Assembly (NCBI RefSeq): GCF_007558825.1
Contig: NZ_VLTK01000003.1
Location: 186,001-250,000, forward strand
Direction: 5' to 3'
DNA: 64,000 nucleotides
Origin: Brevibacterium aurantiacum
Lineage (GTDB): Bacteria > Actinomycetota > Actinomycetes > Actinomycetales > Brevibacteriaceae
Part shown: one piece after another, positions 1-9,274 of the stretch
Numbering within the stretch: the first letter of the stretch is position 1
Layout: each line of letters starts with the position of its first letter
Notes under the pieces: generated by a model
Told to the model about the DNA's origin: nothing
Database searches by the model: none
What the model saw: only the letters and a program-made list of their open reading frames with translations
Program-made: the position numbers and the translations under genes

Positions 1-533
1 TTCTCGTAACGATCCTCGGCGGGGCCGTCATGGTCAGGACGTGGAGCACGGAGGGAACCGCCGCCTCGGTGAGTTCGCCAGAGGACTCGGTGCCGTCTTC
101 GGCAGAGGGCTCCGTGCCGGGAACGCGTGAGCCGGACAGCGATGCGGGGAGAATGTCGGACAGGGATGCCGGGAGAATGTCGGACAGCCAGATCCTTGCG
201 CTGCTGGATGACCTCTGCCGAAAGCGCTCGGATGCGTTGAGCGCCGGTGATGAGCAGGCTTTAGCGAATCTGACTGTCCCCGACTCCTCAGCAGCAGCGG
301 CCGATGAGCTGCTCGACCTCCACGCCTTCGTCGGCAACGACTATGCGATCGACTTGGACGATCCAGTCGTCAGAGAGCAGACGGACAACCACATCCTGGT
401 CCGGACCCGCATGTCGACGAGCGTCACGTCCGAAGGGAAGGAGGCAGGGTTCGAGCCCACCCACGTCGAGTTCGAGTTGGTGCCCCATGGCAGTGCCTGG
501 AAGATTCTCGCAGTCACGGAGATCGTCGGTTGA
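1..533 (+). CDS. C-terminal part of an unrecognised membrane-anchored protein (5' end outside window)
   Basis: The reading frame is open from the left edge of the window to a TGA at 531-533, so the gene starts upstream. The first visible residues (LVTILGGAV) look like the end of a transmembrane helix. A Ser/Glu/Pro-rich linker follows, then a compact domain of about 110 residues from MSDSQILALLDD to the end. This suggests a protein anchored by one helix with an exported domain. I do not recognise the domain. An ATG at 30 could start a shorter protein, but the hydrophobic run before it argues against that. The linker contains a 24-bp tandem duplication. The gene converges on sucB across a shared hairpin. 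Confidence 0.6.
   Translation, partial: LVTILGGAVMVRTWSTEGTAASVSSPEDSVPSSAEGSVPGTREPDSDAGRMSDRDAGRMSDSQILALLDDLCRKRSDALSAGDEQALANLTVPDSSAAAADELLDLHAFVGNDYAIDLDDPVVREQTDNHILVRTRMSTSVTSEGKEAGFEPTHVEFELVPHGSAWKILAVTEIVG
141..188 (+). repeat. 24-bp tandem duplication inside the linker of the first gene
   Basis: Two adjacent 24-bp units (141-164 and 165-188) share the core GGGAGAATGTCGGACAG and differ at only two positions. They encode the repeated peptide DAGRMSD and keep the reading frame, so this is a small in-frame expansion of a linker. Confidence 0.75.
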
Positions 534-558
534 TTGGGAGAGGCCTGAAGGGATGAGA

Positions 559-586
559 AAGGCCGGCCACATCAGTGACCGGCCTT
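559..586. terminator. Bidirectional hairpin between the first gene and sucB
   Basis: A 12-bp stem with one mismatch (559-570 with 575-586; outer arm AAGGCCGG) closes a four-base loop. It sits between the converging stop codons of the first gene and sucB and could end transcription from both sides. There is no long T tract, as is usual in high-GC actinobacteria. Confidence 0.65.
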
Positions 587-640
587 CCCATCTCCCTGGA
601 GAGTCTGGCGACTCACCTCAGGAACTGCTCCTGATACATA

Positions 641-2494
641 TCAGAGATCGAGGTCCGCCTCGAAGTTGCCTTCTTCCAGACGCGCCTTGATCGTCTGCAG
701 GAATCGTCCTGCATCCGCACCGTCAACCAACTGGTGGTTGTAGGTCAACGGCAGGTAGACCATGTCGCGGATGGCGATGGACTCTTCCCCGTCTGCAGTC
801 TTGACGACGATCGGACGTCGCACAATCGTACCGGTGCCCAGAATGCCCATCTGCGGCTGATTGATGATCGGAGTATCGAACAGAGCTCCCACCGAACCGA
901 TATTGGTGATGGTGAACGTTCCACCCGAGAGCTCATCAGGCATGATCTTGTTGTTGCGAGTTCGGTCCGCGACATCGTCGATGGACTTCGAGATCCCGGC
1001 GATGCTCAGGTCGCCAGCGTCTTTGATCACAGGCACGAGGAGTCCCCGAGGGGTGTCCACAGCGATCGCCAGGTGCTCATGATCGAAGTACGTGATCTGC
1101 TGAGATTCCAGATCGTACTGCGCGTTGACCTTCGGGTGCTGCTTGAGCGCCTCGACGACGGCCTTCCCGAAGAACGGCAGGTAGGTCAGCTTCGAGCCGT
1201 GCTTTGACTGGAAGGCTTCTTTGTTGGCCTTGCGCAGCTTCACGACCTGAGTCATATCGACCTCGACCACCTGGGTCAGCTGAGCCGATACATCGAGGGA
1301 CTCGCTCATCCGCTTGGCAATCGTCTGGCGAATGCGCGAAGCCTTCTCCGTGGTGCCACGAAGCTTCGCAGCCTCCTCAGGAATCTCGAGCTTGAACGGT
1401 GCCTTGGCGCCGCCGGCTGCCGGAGCTGCCGAACCCGACGTTGCCGAACCACGATTCGCGGCCGCGGCGACGACGTCCTGCTTGCGGATGCGTCCGCCCA
1501 CACCGGTGCCGGTGACCGAACTCAGATCGACTCCCTCATCGCGTGCCAGACGCCGCACGAGAGGGGTCACATATGCGGCATTCTCACCAACGGTGTCAGC
1601 AGCGGCGGGAGCAGATGCTGGACTCTCGGACTTCGCCGCGGCAGGCTTCGACGCCGCAGGGGCAGAGGTCTCCTGCTTCGGCGCTTCATCTGCGGGTGCG
1701 GACTTCTCGTCCTCGGCAGGTGCTTCTTCCTCTGGTTCCTCAGCAGGGGCTTCCTGAGCCTTTTCCTCCTGAGGTTCTTCATCAGCGGCGGAAGACTCTG
1801 CCTCAGCCGACTCCGAATCGGAGGATCCCGAGTCGGAGGAGGCGGGAGCGCCCGAGCCGACGCGAGCCAACGGTGCTCCGACCTCGACGGTCTCGTCCTC
1901 TTCGGCCAGGTGTGCCTGAACTGTTCCTGCCACTGGGGAGGGGACCTCTGTGTCGACCTTGTCGGTGGACACCTCGAGCAGAGGTTCGTCGACTTCTACC
2001 TCTTCGCCGACCTCTTTGAGCCACCGAGTAACGGTGCCTTCGGTCACGGACTCACCAAGCGCTGGCATGGTGATCTCGGTGCCTTCGCCTTCGGAACCCG
2101 ACGAGGCCGGTGCTTCAGCAGCTGATTCGTCTGTGGAGTCAGAGGCTGTCTCCACGGCTTCCTCTTCCGCTGCGGGCTCCGATCCCTCGGCTGCTTCGGA
2201 CGAGTCCTCATCGGAGGAGTCTTGCGCCTCGGTCGAGTCTGCGGAATCGGATCCGCTGCCGTCGCCGATGTAGGCAAGGTCTCCACCGACTTCGACGACA
2301 TCGTCTTCGTCGGCCAAGATCTTCTCGAGAACACCTGCGTACGGGCTGGGGATCTCCGTGTCGACCTTGTCGGTCGACACCTCGAGCAACGGCTCGTCTA
2401 CTTCGATTTCTTCACCGACGGACTTCAGCCAGCGGGTGACTGTTCCTTCGGTCACCGACTCACCGAGAGCCGGCATCTGCACGGAATTCGACAT
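641..2494 (-). CDS. sucB: Dihydrolipoyl acyltransferase (E2) of the 2-oxoglutarate/pyruvate dehydrogenase complex
   Basis: 617 residues. Two lipoyl domains, at about 3-80 and 140-215, each carry the lipoylation motif STDKVDTE; the first target is Lys43. Acidic Ala/Pro/Glu-rich linkers separate them. A peripheral subunit-binding domain ([19 protein letters not shown]) follows at about 305-345, and the catalytic acyltransferase domain ends with [12 protein letters not shown], which contains the catalytic His and Asp. In actinobacteria this E2 commonly serves both the pyruvate and the 2-oxoglutarate complex; here that is inference. The start ATG has a GAGGAG site 7 bases upstream. It lies 20 bases downstream of lpdA on the same strand, so the E3 and E2 genes very likely share a transcript. 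Confidence 0.95.
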   Translation of the reverse strand: MSNSVQMPALGESVTEGTVTRWLKSVGEEIEVDEPLLEVSTDKVDTEIPSPYAGVLEKILADEDDVVEVGGDLAYIGDGSGSDSADSTEAQDSSDEDSSEAAEGSEPAAEEEAVETASDSTDESAAEAPASSGSEGEGTEITMPALGESVTEGTVTRWLKEVGEEVEVDEPLLEVSTDKVDTEVPSPVAGTVQAHLAEEDETVEVGAPLARVGSGAPASSDSGSSDSESAEAESSAADEEPQEEKAQEAPAEEPEEEAPAEDEKSAPADEAPKQETSAPAASKPAAAKSESPASAPAAADTVGENAAYVTPLVRRLARDEGVDLSSVTGTGVGGRIRKQDVVAAAANRGSATSGSAAPAAGGAKAPFKLEIPEEAAKLRGTTEKASRIRQTIAKRMSESLDVSAQLTQVVEVDMTQVVKLRKANKEAFQSKHGSKLTYLPFFGKAVVEALKQHPKVNAQYDLESQQITYFDHEHLAIAVDTPRGLLVPVIKDAGDLSIAGISKSIDDVADRTRNNKIMPDELSGGTFTITNIGSVGALFDTPIINQPQMGILGTGTIVRRPIVVKTADGEESIAIRDMVYLPLTYNHQLVDGADAGRFLQTIKARLEEGNFEADLDL

Positions 2495-2514
2495 GTCTTT
2501 CGTCTCCTCGGATC

Positions 2515-3903
2515 TTAAGAGTGGAAGTGCAGGGGTTTGCCGGCAAGGGCCAGGTGGGCCTCGCCGAGTGCTTCATTCTGCGTCGGGTGAGCGTGAATGA
2601 GTTGCGCAACTTCCTCTGGGAATGCCTCCCAGTTGACGATCAGTTGGGCTTCGCCGGCCTGTTCGCTCAGTCGAGCGCCAATGCCGTGGACGCCGACGAC
2701 GGGTCCGTCCTTCTCACGGATGACCTTGATCAGACCCGTGGTATTCAGGATCACGGACTTGCCGTTGCCACCCAGGTTGTATTCGATGGATTCGACGCTG
2801 TCGGCTCCATACCGCTCTTCGGCCTGCTTGGACGAGAGTCCGACAGAGAAGATCTCAGGTTCGCAGTAGGTCACGCGAGGAATACCGGATTCCAACACAG
2901 GAACCGGGTTGAGTCCAGCGATCTCCTCGGCGATGAAGATTCCCTGACCGAAGGCACGGTGGGCCAGCTGCAGGCCGGGAACGATGTCGCCGCAGGCGTA
3001 GATGTTGCCGACGCCGGTGTGGAGCCGCTCATTGGCCAGGACGAATCCGCGGTCCATAGGGATGCCCTGCTCTTCGAAGCCGAACCCGTCGGTGACCGGG
3101 CCACGGCCGACAGCAACGAGGAGGTACTCGGCTTCGAGGACCGAACCGTCTTCGAGAGTCACCTTGACTCCGTCGGCGGTCTCTTCGACGCCCTTGAACA
3201 TGGTGCCGAGCTTGAAGCCGATCTTGCGTTTCTTGAAGGCACGTTCGAGGTTCTTCGAGATCGTCTCGTCCTCGTTGGCCACGAGGTGCTTGAGTCCCTC
3301 AACGATGGTGACCTTGGCACCGAACGACGACCACACGCTGGCGAACTCGACGCCGATGACGCCGCCGCCGAGGACGATCGCTGAGCCGGGGACCTTGTCG
3401 AGCTCGAGAGCTTCGGTGCTCGTGATCACACGCTCGGTGATGTCGAGGCCGATGGTCTTCGACGTCGAACCCGTCGACAGGAGAACATTCGTGCCGGTGA
3501 CGGTGTGCTTGCCGTCTTCACCTTCGACCTCGACCGTGTCCTTGCCGACGAGTTTGCCGGTGCCGAAGTACGTGTCGATTCCACGTGCTTTGACCAGACC
3601 CTGCAGGCCCTTATAGTTGCGAGAAATGACATTGTTCTTGTAGTCGAGAACTTTCTCGATGTCGATGCCCTTGAATTCGACCTCAATGCCGAAGTTGGAC
3701 GATTCCTTCGCTGTGTCAGCGACTTCTGCAGCATGCAGAAGCGCCTTCGTCGGAACACAACCGCGGTGCAAGCATGTGCCGCCAACCTTGTCGCGTTCGA
3801 TCAAAGCAACCTTCATGTCGAGCTCTGCAGCGCGCAGCGCGGCGGCGTAGCCGCCGGTTCCGCCGCCCAGAACGACAAGGTCGTAGGTCAATGAGTCACT
3901 CAC
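2515..3903 (-). CDS. lpdA: Dihydrolipoyl dehydrogenase (E3)
   Basis: 462 residues, the usual length. The N-terminal FAD-binding motif is [17 protein letters not shown]. The redox-active disulfide is in [19 protein letters not shown]. An NAD-binding glycine motif follows at about 180 ([11 protein letters not shown]), and the C-terminal dimerisation domain holds the catalytic His-Glu region [13 protein letters not shown]. It reoxidises dihydrolipoamide on E2 with NAD+. It starts with GTG behind GGAGT. The 153-bp gap from pepA suggests its own promoter, with sucB downstream in the same unit. Confidence 0.96.
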   Translation of the reverse strand: MSDSLTYDLVVLGGGTGGYAAALRAAELDMKVALIERDKVGGTCLHRGCVPTKALLHAAEVADTAKESSNFGIEVEFKGIDIEKVLDYKNNVISRNYKGLQGLVKARGIDTYFGTGKLVGKDTVEVEGEDGKHTVTGTNVLLSTGSTSKTIGLDITERVITSTEALELDKVPGSAIVLGGGVIGVEFASVWSSFGAKVTIVEGLKHLVANEDETISKNLERAFKKRKIGFKLGTMFKGVEETADGVKVTLEDGSVLEAEYLLVAVGRGPVTDGFGFEEQGIPMDRGFVLANERLHTGVGNIYACGDIVPGLQLAHRAFGQGIFIAEEIAGLNPVPVLESGIPRVTYCEPEIFSVGLSSKQAEERYGADSVESIEYNLGGNGKSVILNTTGLIKVIREKDGPVVGVHGIGARLSEQAGEAQLIVNWEAFPEEVAQLIHAHPTQNEALGEAHLALAGKPLHFHS

Positions 3904-4056
3904 GGATTACTCCTCGTAGCTGTGAATAAGCCTGCCTTACGCAGCTTTCCTTCTATCTTTCCACTTTTCTCGCCAAGGGCGAAAGCACACGCTGTCTGTT
4001 TGGACACAGGTGGCGATGATCACGTCAAGATCGACAGCATGTAGAAATCTGGTGTG

Positions 4057-5547
4057 TCAGTTCACCTGCTTCGCTGCTTGGATGAGGGTCCGAACTGCCG
4101 CGCCGGTGGCGGCGATCGGGGTGTAGCCGAATGCGGACCCGGTGTTGAAGCTCGGTCCGGCGATGTCAATGTGTGCCCAGTTCGCGTCCTCGCCGACGAA
4201 TTCCTGGAGGAATGCGGCGGCGGCGAGCATACCGCCGTGGCGGGGACCGGAGTTCTTCAGGTCCGCGGCATTGGAGTCGAAACCGGAGAGCATCTCCTCG
4301 GGGATGGGCATTGCCCACATCTCTTCACCGGCAACCGCGGCTGAAGCGGTCACGAGATTGCGTGCAGCCTCAGCGCCCATGACGCCTGACGTCCGATTTC
4401 CCAAAGCCACTACCTGCGCACCTGTCAGTGTGGCCACGTCGATGAGCAGATCAGGATTCTCTGCGCTGGCGTCTGCCAACGCATCGGCGAGGACCAAGCG
4501 GCCCTCGGCATCGGTATTGGTGACTTCGACCGTCTTGCCGCTGCGCATATGCAGCACGTCGCTGGGACGAGTAGCCGATGATCCCGGCATGTTCTCAGCC
4601 AGGGGCAGCCAGGCAGTCGCGCGGACTGGCAGTCCCAGGTCTGCAATGGCGAACAGGGCCTGGACGACGGCTGCCGCACCGGCCATGTCGGACTTCATGT
4701 CCTCCATGCTCGCTGCGGGTTTGAGGGAGATGCCGCCGGAGTCGAAGGTGATGCCCTTGCCGACGAAGCTCACGTGACGCTCGGCACCCTTGGGGGAGTA
4801 TTCGACTTTGACCAGACGCGGGCCGCGGGTTGATCCCTGGCCGACACCGATGAGTCCACCGTATCCACCGGCTTGGAGTTCCTTCTCGCCGAGGACGCTC
4901 ACTTTGAGCTTGCGTTCCTTGCCCTGATCCTTGACGCGCTGGGCGAAGGATTCGGGGTAGAGATCGAGGGGAGGGGTATTGACGAGGTCGCGAGCACGAT
5001 TCGTCGCTGCGGCGATGATCGCGCCGTTGGAGTGTGCTGCCGAGTGCTCTTTGCTCTTGGGCCCGAGGATGGTGACCGCTCCGGGCACCTTGTCTGCGTC
5101 CTGGCTGCGGTAGTCGATGAAGCGGTAGGCGCCGAGGCCCGCACCGATGGTGACGGCTTCGACTGCCTGAGCGGTGATGGCCGGCAGGCCCACAGCAATC
5201 GAATCCACACCGTCGAGGGCACGCAGGGCGCTGCCTGCGGCGCGGCGGAGGACTTCGTGCGACTTCGCTGCGGCGTCATTGCCGGATGCTGTGGAGTCGA
5301 AGGCGCCGAGACCGACCAGCAGGATGCTCGTCGAGGAGAAGCCCTTGGGCGCGGCTACTCGTGCGGTGGATCCGGCCTTGCCGCTGAATTCGATGGCGCG
5401 GACCACGTCCTCCAGAGCGGTGCGTGCGGTTTTCGCAGTGTCGAGGCCGAGGACCTTGTCGTCAGCGACTCCCAACACCAGAACGGAAGCGGTGGCTTTC
5501 ACGAGTGTGGTCGAAGAGTAGCTGGTGGGCGTGGATGCACTGGGCAT
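4057..5547 (-). CDS. pepA: Leucyl aminopeptidase, M17 family
   Basis: 496 residues, typical for M17. The C-terminal half carries the family signature NTDAEGRLVLADAL, which supplies metal ligands and an active-site Arg. Upstream ligand regions are VGKGITFDSGGISLKP and KSDMAGAAAV. The N-terminal macrodomain-like half is less conserved. It is a cytosolic hexameric enzyme that removes N-terminal residues from peptides. The ATG at 5547 has an AAAGGGA site at good spacing. The gene is divergent from pyrD. The order pepA-lpdA-sucB resembles that of other actinobacteria such as mycobacteria. Confidence 0.95.
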   Translation of the reverse strand: MPSASTPTSYSSTTLVKATASVLVLGVADDKVLGLDTAKTARTALEDVVRAIEFSGKAGSTARVAAPKGFSSTSILLVGLGAFDSTASGNDAAAKSHEVLRRAAGSALRALDGVDSIAVGLPAITAQAVEAVTIGAGLGAYRFIDYRSQDADKVPGAVTILGPKSKEHSAAHSNGAIIAAATNRARDLVNTPPLDLYPESFAQRVKDQGKERKLKVSVLGEKELQAGGYGGLIGVGQGSTRGPRLVKVEYSPKGAERHVSFVGKGITFDSGGISLKPAASMEDMKSDMAGAAAVVQALFAIADLGLPVRATAWLPLAENMPGSSATRPSDVLHMRSGKTVEVTNTDAEGRLVLADALADASAENPDLLIDVATLTGAQVVALGNRTSGVMGAEAARNLVTASAAVAGEEMWAMPIPEEMLSGFDSNAADLKNSGPRHGGMLAAAAFLQEFVGEDANWAHIDIAGPSFNTGSAFGYTPIAATGAAVRTLIQAAKQVN

Positions 5548-5695
5548 ATATTCCCTTTCATCGTCTTTGAACGTTGAATCGATCCTAATGCCATTTCACG
5601 GGGGATGGATAACGGTGACCGTTCTGAACAGGGAACTGTGTGAATTCCCTCTGTCTGTGAACCGTGCCGCCCTTCGGCCGATCTTTCACCTGACA

Positions 5696-5701
5696 TATTC
5701 T
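5696..5701 (+). promoter_or_regulatory. Probable -10 box (TATTCT) of a leaderless pyrD transcript
   Basis: TATTCT is followed by six bases (GGAGGT) and then the GTG start at 5708. That spacing places the expected transcription start on the start codon itself. The GGAGG lies only one base from GTG, too close to act as a normal ribosome-binding site. Confidence 0.5.
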
Positions 5702-5707
5702 GGAGGT

Positions 5708-6814
5708 GTGTACTCACTTATCTTCAAACTCTTCTTCGCCCCCATGGATGCCGAACGCGCACATCATGTGTCGTTCACAGCGCTGAGAATCCTCGACTCC
5801 GTCCCTGGTCTGGGACGTCTGCTGCGTTTGGTTCTGGCCCGCGGCACCCGCGATGAGGTGGATGTGCTGGGCCTGCGCTTCCCCAATCGCCTCGGACTCG
5901 CAGCTGGTTTCGACAAGAACGGTGAAGGGATTCGCGCGCTGTCTGCGCTGGGCTTCGGCCATATCGAGGTCGGCACGATCACCGCTCATGCTCAGCCCGG
6001 CAATGACAAGCCTCGACTGTTTCGTCTGCGGGACAATCTTGCGCTGCTCAATCGGATGGGCTTCAACAACCAGGGTGCCCGGCAGGCTGCTTTCAACATC
6101 GAAAAGCAGCGGAGGTCGATTGTCTCCCTGCCTGATGCCCAGCGCCCGATCATCGGGATCAACATCGGCAAGACCAAGGTCGTCGACGCTGCCGATGCGG
6201 TCGAGGACTATGCGAGTTCAGCGCGGTTCTGTGCGCCTCTGGCTGACTACCTCGTCATCAATGTGAGTTCGCCGAACACTCCGGGTCTGCGTGACCTGCA
6301 GTCTGTGTCGAGTCTGGAGCCCATCATCGACGCCGTGCGCTCTGCCGCCGCCGAGGTGGTGACAACTCCTCGTTCCACGCTCGGTCATGTGCCGCTGCTG
6401 GTCAAGATCGCACCCGATCTCAATGACGACGATGTCGTAGAGATCTGTGATCTCGCGGTGCGTTCGGGTGTCGATGGCCTCATCGCCACCAACACCACGA
6501 TCGATCGGGACGTGCTGACTGGTCGGGAAGCTGACTTCGCTCGCGGCCAGGCTGGTGGAATCTCGGGCCGACCGTTGGCTCGCCGGTCGATGGAAGTCCT
6601 GCGGTTGGTCAAGGCCACCGTAGGCGAGAACTTGAGCATCATCTCGGTCGGCGGAATCGCTGATTCCAATGACATCAGCGCCCGACTTGCGGCGGGCGCT
6701 GATCTTGTTCAGTCCTATTCGGAGATGATCTACTCCGGACCGTTCTGGCCCGGACGGATCATCCGCGCCAGGCGGGCCCAGACTCTGCTCACTCGGGGTA
6801 CTGGCGGCGCTTGA
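5708..6814 (+). CDS. pyrD: Dihydroorotate dehydrogenase (quinone), class 2
   Basis: 368 residues from the chosen GTG. It oxidises dihydroorotate to orotate at the membrane and passes electrons to quinone. The N-terminus (YSLIFKLFFAPMDAERAHH) is the short amphipathic membrane-binding extension of class 2 enzymes. FMN- and substrate-binding motifs are visible: GLAAGFDKNGEG, FNNQGARQ, INVSSPNTPGLR, the C-terminal ISVGGIADSND and QSYSEMIYSGP. The start was chosen because class 2 proteins begin with M/V-Y at this point; an in-frame GTG at 5657 is an alternative. The 3' end overlaps the convergent DUF3043 gene by 26 bp. Confidence 0.95.
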   Translation: MYSLIFKLFFAPMDAERAHHVSFTALRILDSVPGLGRLLRLVLARGTRDEVDVLGLRFPNRLGLAAGFDKNGEGIRALSALGFGHIEVGTITAHAQPGNDKPRLFRLRDNLALLNRMGFNNQGARQAAFNIEKQRRSIVSLPDAQRPIIGINIGKTKVVDAADAVEDYASSARFCAPLADYLVINVSSPNTPGLRDLQSVSSLEPIIDAVRSAAAEVVTTPRSTLGHVPLLVKIAPDLNDDDVVEICDLAVRSGVDGLIATNTTIDRDVLTGREADFARGQAGGISGRPLARRSMEVLRLVKATVGENLSIISVGGIADSNDISARLAAGADLVQSYSEMIYSGPFWPGRIIRARRAQTLLTRGTGGA

Positions 6815-7403
6815 CCTGAGGCTTCGGCATGCGCAGCGGACGGATCTGGACGCTGCGCATGATCGCGTAGAAGGCCAGGCCTCGTTCGACGGTTCCGAAC
6901 TTGGCTTTCAACCGTCCCTTGAGGATGTAGTTGACGATGACGCCGTCGAGGATGACCAACGCCAGCAGGCCCCAGACCGCGTAGGTGAAGTACTGCTGAA
7001 TGGCGACCGGCTGTGTGAATGCCACAACCAAGATCAGAATCGCGGCGGGGATGAACAGCTCACCGATTGAGAAGCGAGCATCGATGTAGTCGCGAACATA
7101 GCGACGCTGGGGACCTTTGTCGCGGCGTGTGAGGTACTGCTCTTCGCCGTTCATCATGCCGATGCGGGCACGATCGCGGTCCTTGCGCGTCTGTTCCTTG
7201 GCCCTCTGGTTCGCCACCTTGCGATCCTTCGAAACCAGCGGCTGCTTACGCACCGATTCCTGTTGACTGCGCTTGGGCGTCGGTCGTCCTTTCTTCTGCT
7301 CAGCCTCACGCTGCGTGGCAGCACCAGGGTGTGAACCGTCATCGTTCACCGGTCGATTGTCGGAGGATTGCGCATCCTCATGAGATTTTTTGCTTCCGAA
7401 CAC
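6789..7403 (-). CDS. DUF3043 family membrane protein
   Basis: 204 residues. The first about 95 residues are highly charged and rich in Lys, Arg and Gln (probably cytosolic and disordered). Two transmembrane helices follow, at about 117-134 (FIPAAILILVVAFTQP) and 140-160 (VWGLLALVILDGVIVNYIL). A basic C-terminus contains RGLAFYAIMRSVQIRPLRMPKP. The layout and the C-terminal motif match the actinobacterial DUF3043 family, whose function is unknown. It starts with GTG. Its start lies only 23 bp from the divergent dipeptidase start, and its end overlaps pyrD. Confidence 0.85.
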   Translation of the reverse strand: MFGSKKSHEDAQSSDNRPVNDDGSHPGAATQREAEQKKGRPTPKRSQQESVRKQPLVSKDRKVANQRAKEQTRKDRDRARIGMMNGEEQYLTRRDKGPQRRYVRDYIDARFSIGELFIPAAILILVVAFTQPVAIQQYFTYAVWGLLALVILDGVIVNYILKGRLKAKFGTVERGLAFYAIMRSVQIRPLRMPKPQVKRRQYPE

Positions 7404-7410
7404 CTAATGA

Positions 7411-7416
7411 ATACTA
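7411..7416 (-). promoter_or_regulatory. Probable -10 box (TAGTAT) for the DUF3043 gene
   Basis: On the minus strand TAGTAT is followed by seven bases and the GTG start of the DUF3043 gene. It overlaps the proposed -10 box of the divergent dipeptidase gene (7415-7420) by two bases. Confidence 0.4.
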
Positions 7417-7420
7417 CCTT
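7415..7420 (+). promoter_or_regulatory. Probable -10 box (TACCTT) of a leaderless dipeptidase transcript
   Basis: TACCTT is followed by six bases (TGGAGA) and the ATG at 7427, the TANNNT-N6-start arrangement seen at several genes in this window. Confidence 0.45.
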
Positions 7421-7426
7421 TGGAGA

Positions 7427-8800
7427 ATGAGCGAATCGACTTCTGCACTGGACAGTGCACAATTACATGCCGAACTCGACACTATTTTCGACGAGGTCAT
7501 CGACCAGTTGACCGATCTCGTGGCGATCCCCTCGGTCGCCTGGCCGAGCTTCGATCCCGCCAACGTTCAAGCCAGCGCCGAAGCAGTCGCCGGCCTCGCC
7601 CGCAATCTGGGCCTTCACGTCGACATCCTGAGCGCGGCACAGGAGGACGGAACGGACGGGTACCCGGCAGTTGTCGCCTCGGTGCCGGCTCCAGCAGGTG
7701 CACCGACCGTACTGCTCTACGCTCACCACGACGTCCAGCCTCCCGGCAAGCCCGAAGCTTGGGAGACCGAACCCTTCATCGCCACCCGGGTCGGGGATCG
7801 TCTCTATGGTCGTGGGGCCGCCGACGACAAAGCCGGCGTCATGGTCCACCTCACATCGCTGCGGCTCCTGGCAGACCGCCTCGGCGTAGGGGTGAGACTC
7901 TTCATCGAAGGCGAGGAAGAGGCTGGCAGCCCGAGCTTCCGCAACTTCCTGGAGACCTACCAGGACAAACTTGCTGCCGACGTCATCGTCGTTGCCGATT
8001 CCGGGAATTGGGCGGCGGGCACTCCAGCTCTGACAACCAGCCTGCGGGGCATGTGCGCCATCGAGTTCGAGATCTCCACACTCGATCACGCGGTGCATTC
8101 GGGAATGTACGGCGGAATCGTCCCCGACGCGATGCTGGCCATGACGCGGGTGCTGAGCAGCCTCCACTATGAGAACGGCTCCGTTGCCGTCCAAGGACTC
8201 AAGTCACAGATCGACAGCGACATCGACTACGAAGAGTCGACGATCCGCTCCGACTCCGGTGTTCTGGAATCGACTTCACTCATCGGTTCCGGATCCCTGG
8301 CTTCCCGACTGTGGACCCAGCCTGCGATCACCGTCATCGGACTCGACATCCCCGACGTCGATGTCTCCTCGAACACTCTCCAGTCCAGCTTGCGGGCAAA
8401 GCTGTCGATCCGGTTGGCCCCAGGAGACACACCCGAGGACGCGGCCCAGGCAGTCGAAGCGCACCTGCGTGACAATCTTCCCTTCGGCGCCACCCTCACC
8501 ATCGGAGACACGGAGGGTGGCAGCCCATGGCAGGCAGACGCGAACGATCCCGTGGTGCAGACCGCCCAACGCGCCCTCACCGAAGCATGGGGGCAGGAGT
8601 CCGTGACCATGGGCATCGGCGGCTCGATCCCTTTCATCGCCGATCTCCTCGAGGTGTTCCCCCAGGCCTCAATCCTCGTCACCGGAGTCGAAGACCCGGA
8701 CGCCAGGGCACACAGCGCGAATGAGTCGCTGTACCTGCCCGATTTCAAGGCGGCAATCGTGGCCGAAGCGCTTCTTCTGCAGAAACTGGCAGCGAGTTGA
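7427..8800 (+). CDS. M20 family dipeptidase/metallopeptidase
   Basis: 457 residues. Metal-binding motifs of the M20 family are present: YAHHDVQPPGKPEAWETEPF (first His and Asp), GRGAADDKAG (bridging Asp) and IEGEEEAGSP (catalytic Glu and its neighbour). The dimerisation domain inserted after GMCAIEFE is complete, and the final metal-ligand His falls in DARAHSANESLYL. It most resembles the M20 dipeptidases that cleave dipeptides in the cytosol; the exact substrate cannot be read from sequence. The frame is open upstream to 7331, but the conserved protein starts at MSESTSALD, so ATG 7427 was chosen. An 84-bp gap separates it from erpA. Confidence 0.9.
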   Translation: MSESTSALDSAQLHAELDTIFDEVIDQLTDLVAIPSVAWPSFDPANVQASAEAVAGLARNLGLHVDILSAAQEDGTDGYPAVVASVPAPAGAPTVLLYAHHDVQPPGKPEAWETEPFIATRVGDRLYGRGAADDKAGVMVHLTSLRLLADRLGVGVRLFIEGEEEAGSPSFRNFLETYQDKLAADVIVVADSGNWAAGTPALTTSLRGMCAIEFEISTLDHAVHSGMYGGIVPDAMLAMTRVLSSLHYENGSVAVQGLKSQIDSDIDYEESTIRSDSGVLESTSLIGSGSLASRLWTQPAITVIGLDIPDVDVSSNTLQSSLRAKLSIRLAPGDTPEDAAQAVEAHLRDNLPFGATLTIGDTEGGSPWQADANDPVVQTAQRALTEAWGQESVTMGIGGSIPFIADLLEVFPQASILVTGVEDPDARAHSANESLYLPDFKAAIVAEALLLQKLAAS

Positions 8801-8884
8801 GGGCGACTCGGGAATAGGTTCATCGTCGATAGCGTTGTGCGCGGTGTAGCCTGGAGACAGGCAGGATCGAAATAAGGAGTAACC

Positions 8885-9238
8885 ATGACTGTGACGAACG
8901 AAGCGATGGCCACGCACGAGGTTGAACTGTCGAGCACGGCGGCCGACAAGGTGCGCAGCCTGTTGCAGCAGGAAGGTCGCGACGACCTGCGACTGCGTGT
9001 GGCCGTTCAGCCCGGCGGCTGCTCTGGTCTGATCTATCAGCTGTACTTCGACGAGCGTCAGCTCGACGGTGACGCTGTGCGTGACTTCGACGGAGTCGAG
9101 GTCATCGTGGATCGGATGAGCGTGCCCTACCTCGGTGGCTCGACCATCGATTTCGCTGACACCATCGAGAAGCAGGGCTTCACGATCGACAACCCGAACG
9201 CTGGCGGCTCCTGCGCATGCGGCGACTCGTTCCACTGA
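8885..9238 (+). CDS. erpA: Iron-sulfur cluster insertion protein, HesB/IscA (ErpA) family
   Basis: 117 residues. The three conserved cysteines of A-type Fe-S carriers are present: Cys in GGCSGL and the C-terminal pair in GGSCACGDSFH. These proteins deliver Fe-S clusters to apo-enzymes. The ATG has an AAGGAG site at ideal spacing. The position near the respiratory genes fits a supply of clusters to the Rieske protein and other enzymes, but co-regulation is not shown. Confidence 0.93.
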   Translation: MTVTNEAMATHEVELSSTAADKVRSLLQQEGRDDLRLRVAVQPGGCSGLIYQLYFDERQLDGDAVRDFDGVEVIVDRMSVPYLGGSTIDFADTIEKQGFTIDNPNAGGSCACGDSFH

Positions 9239-9274
9239 TGTCCGCCCGCTGAGACAGACCTGAAAGTCACCGAG

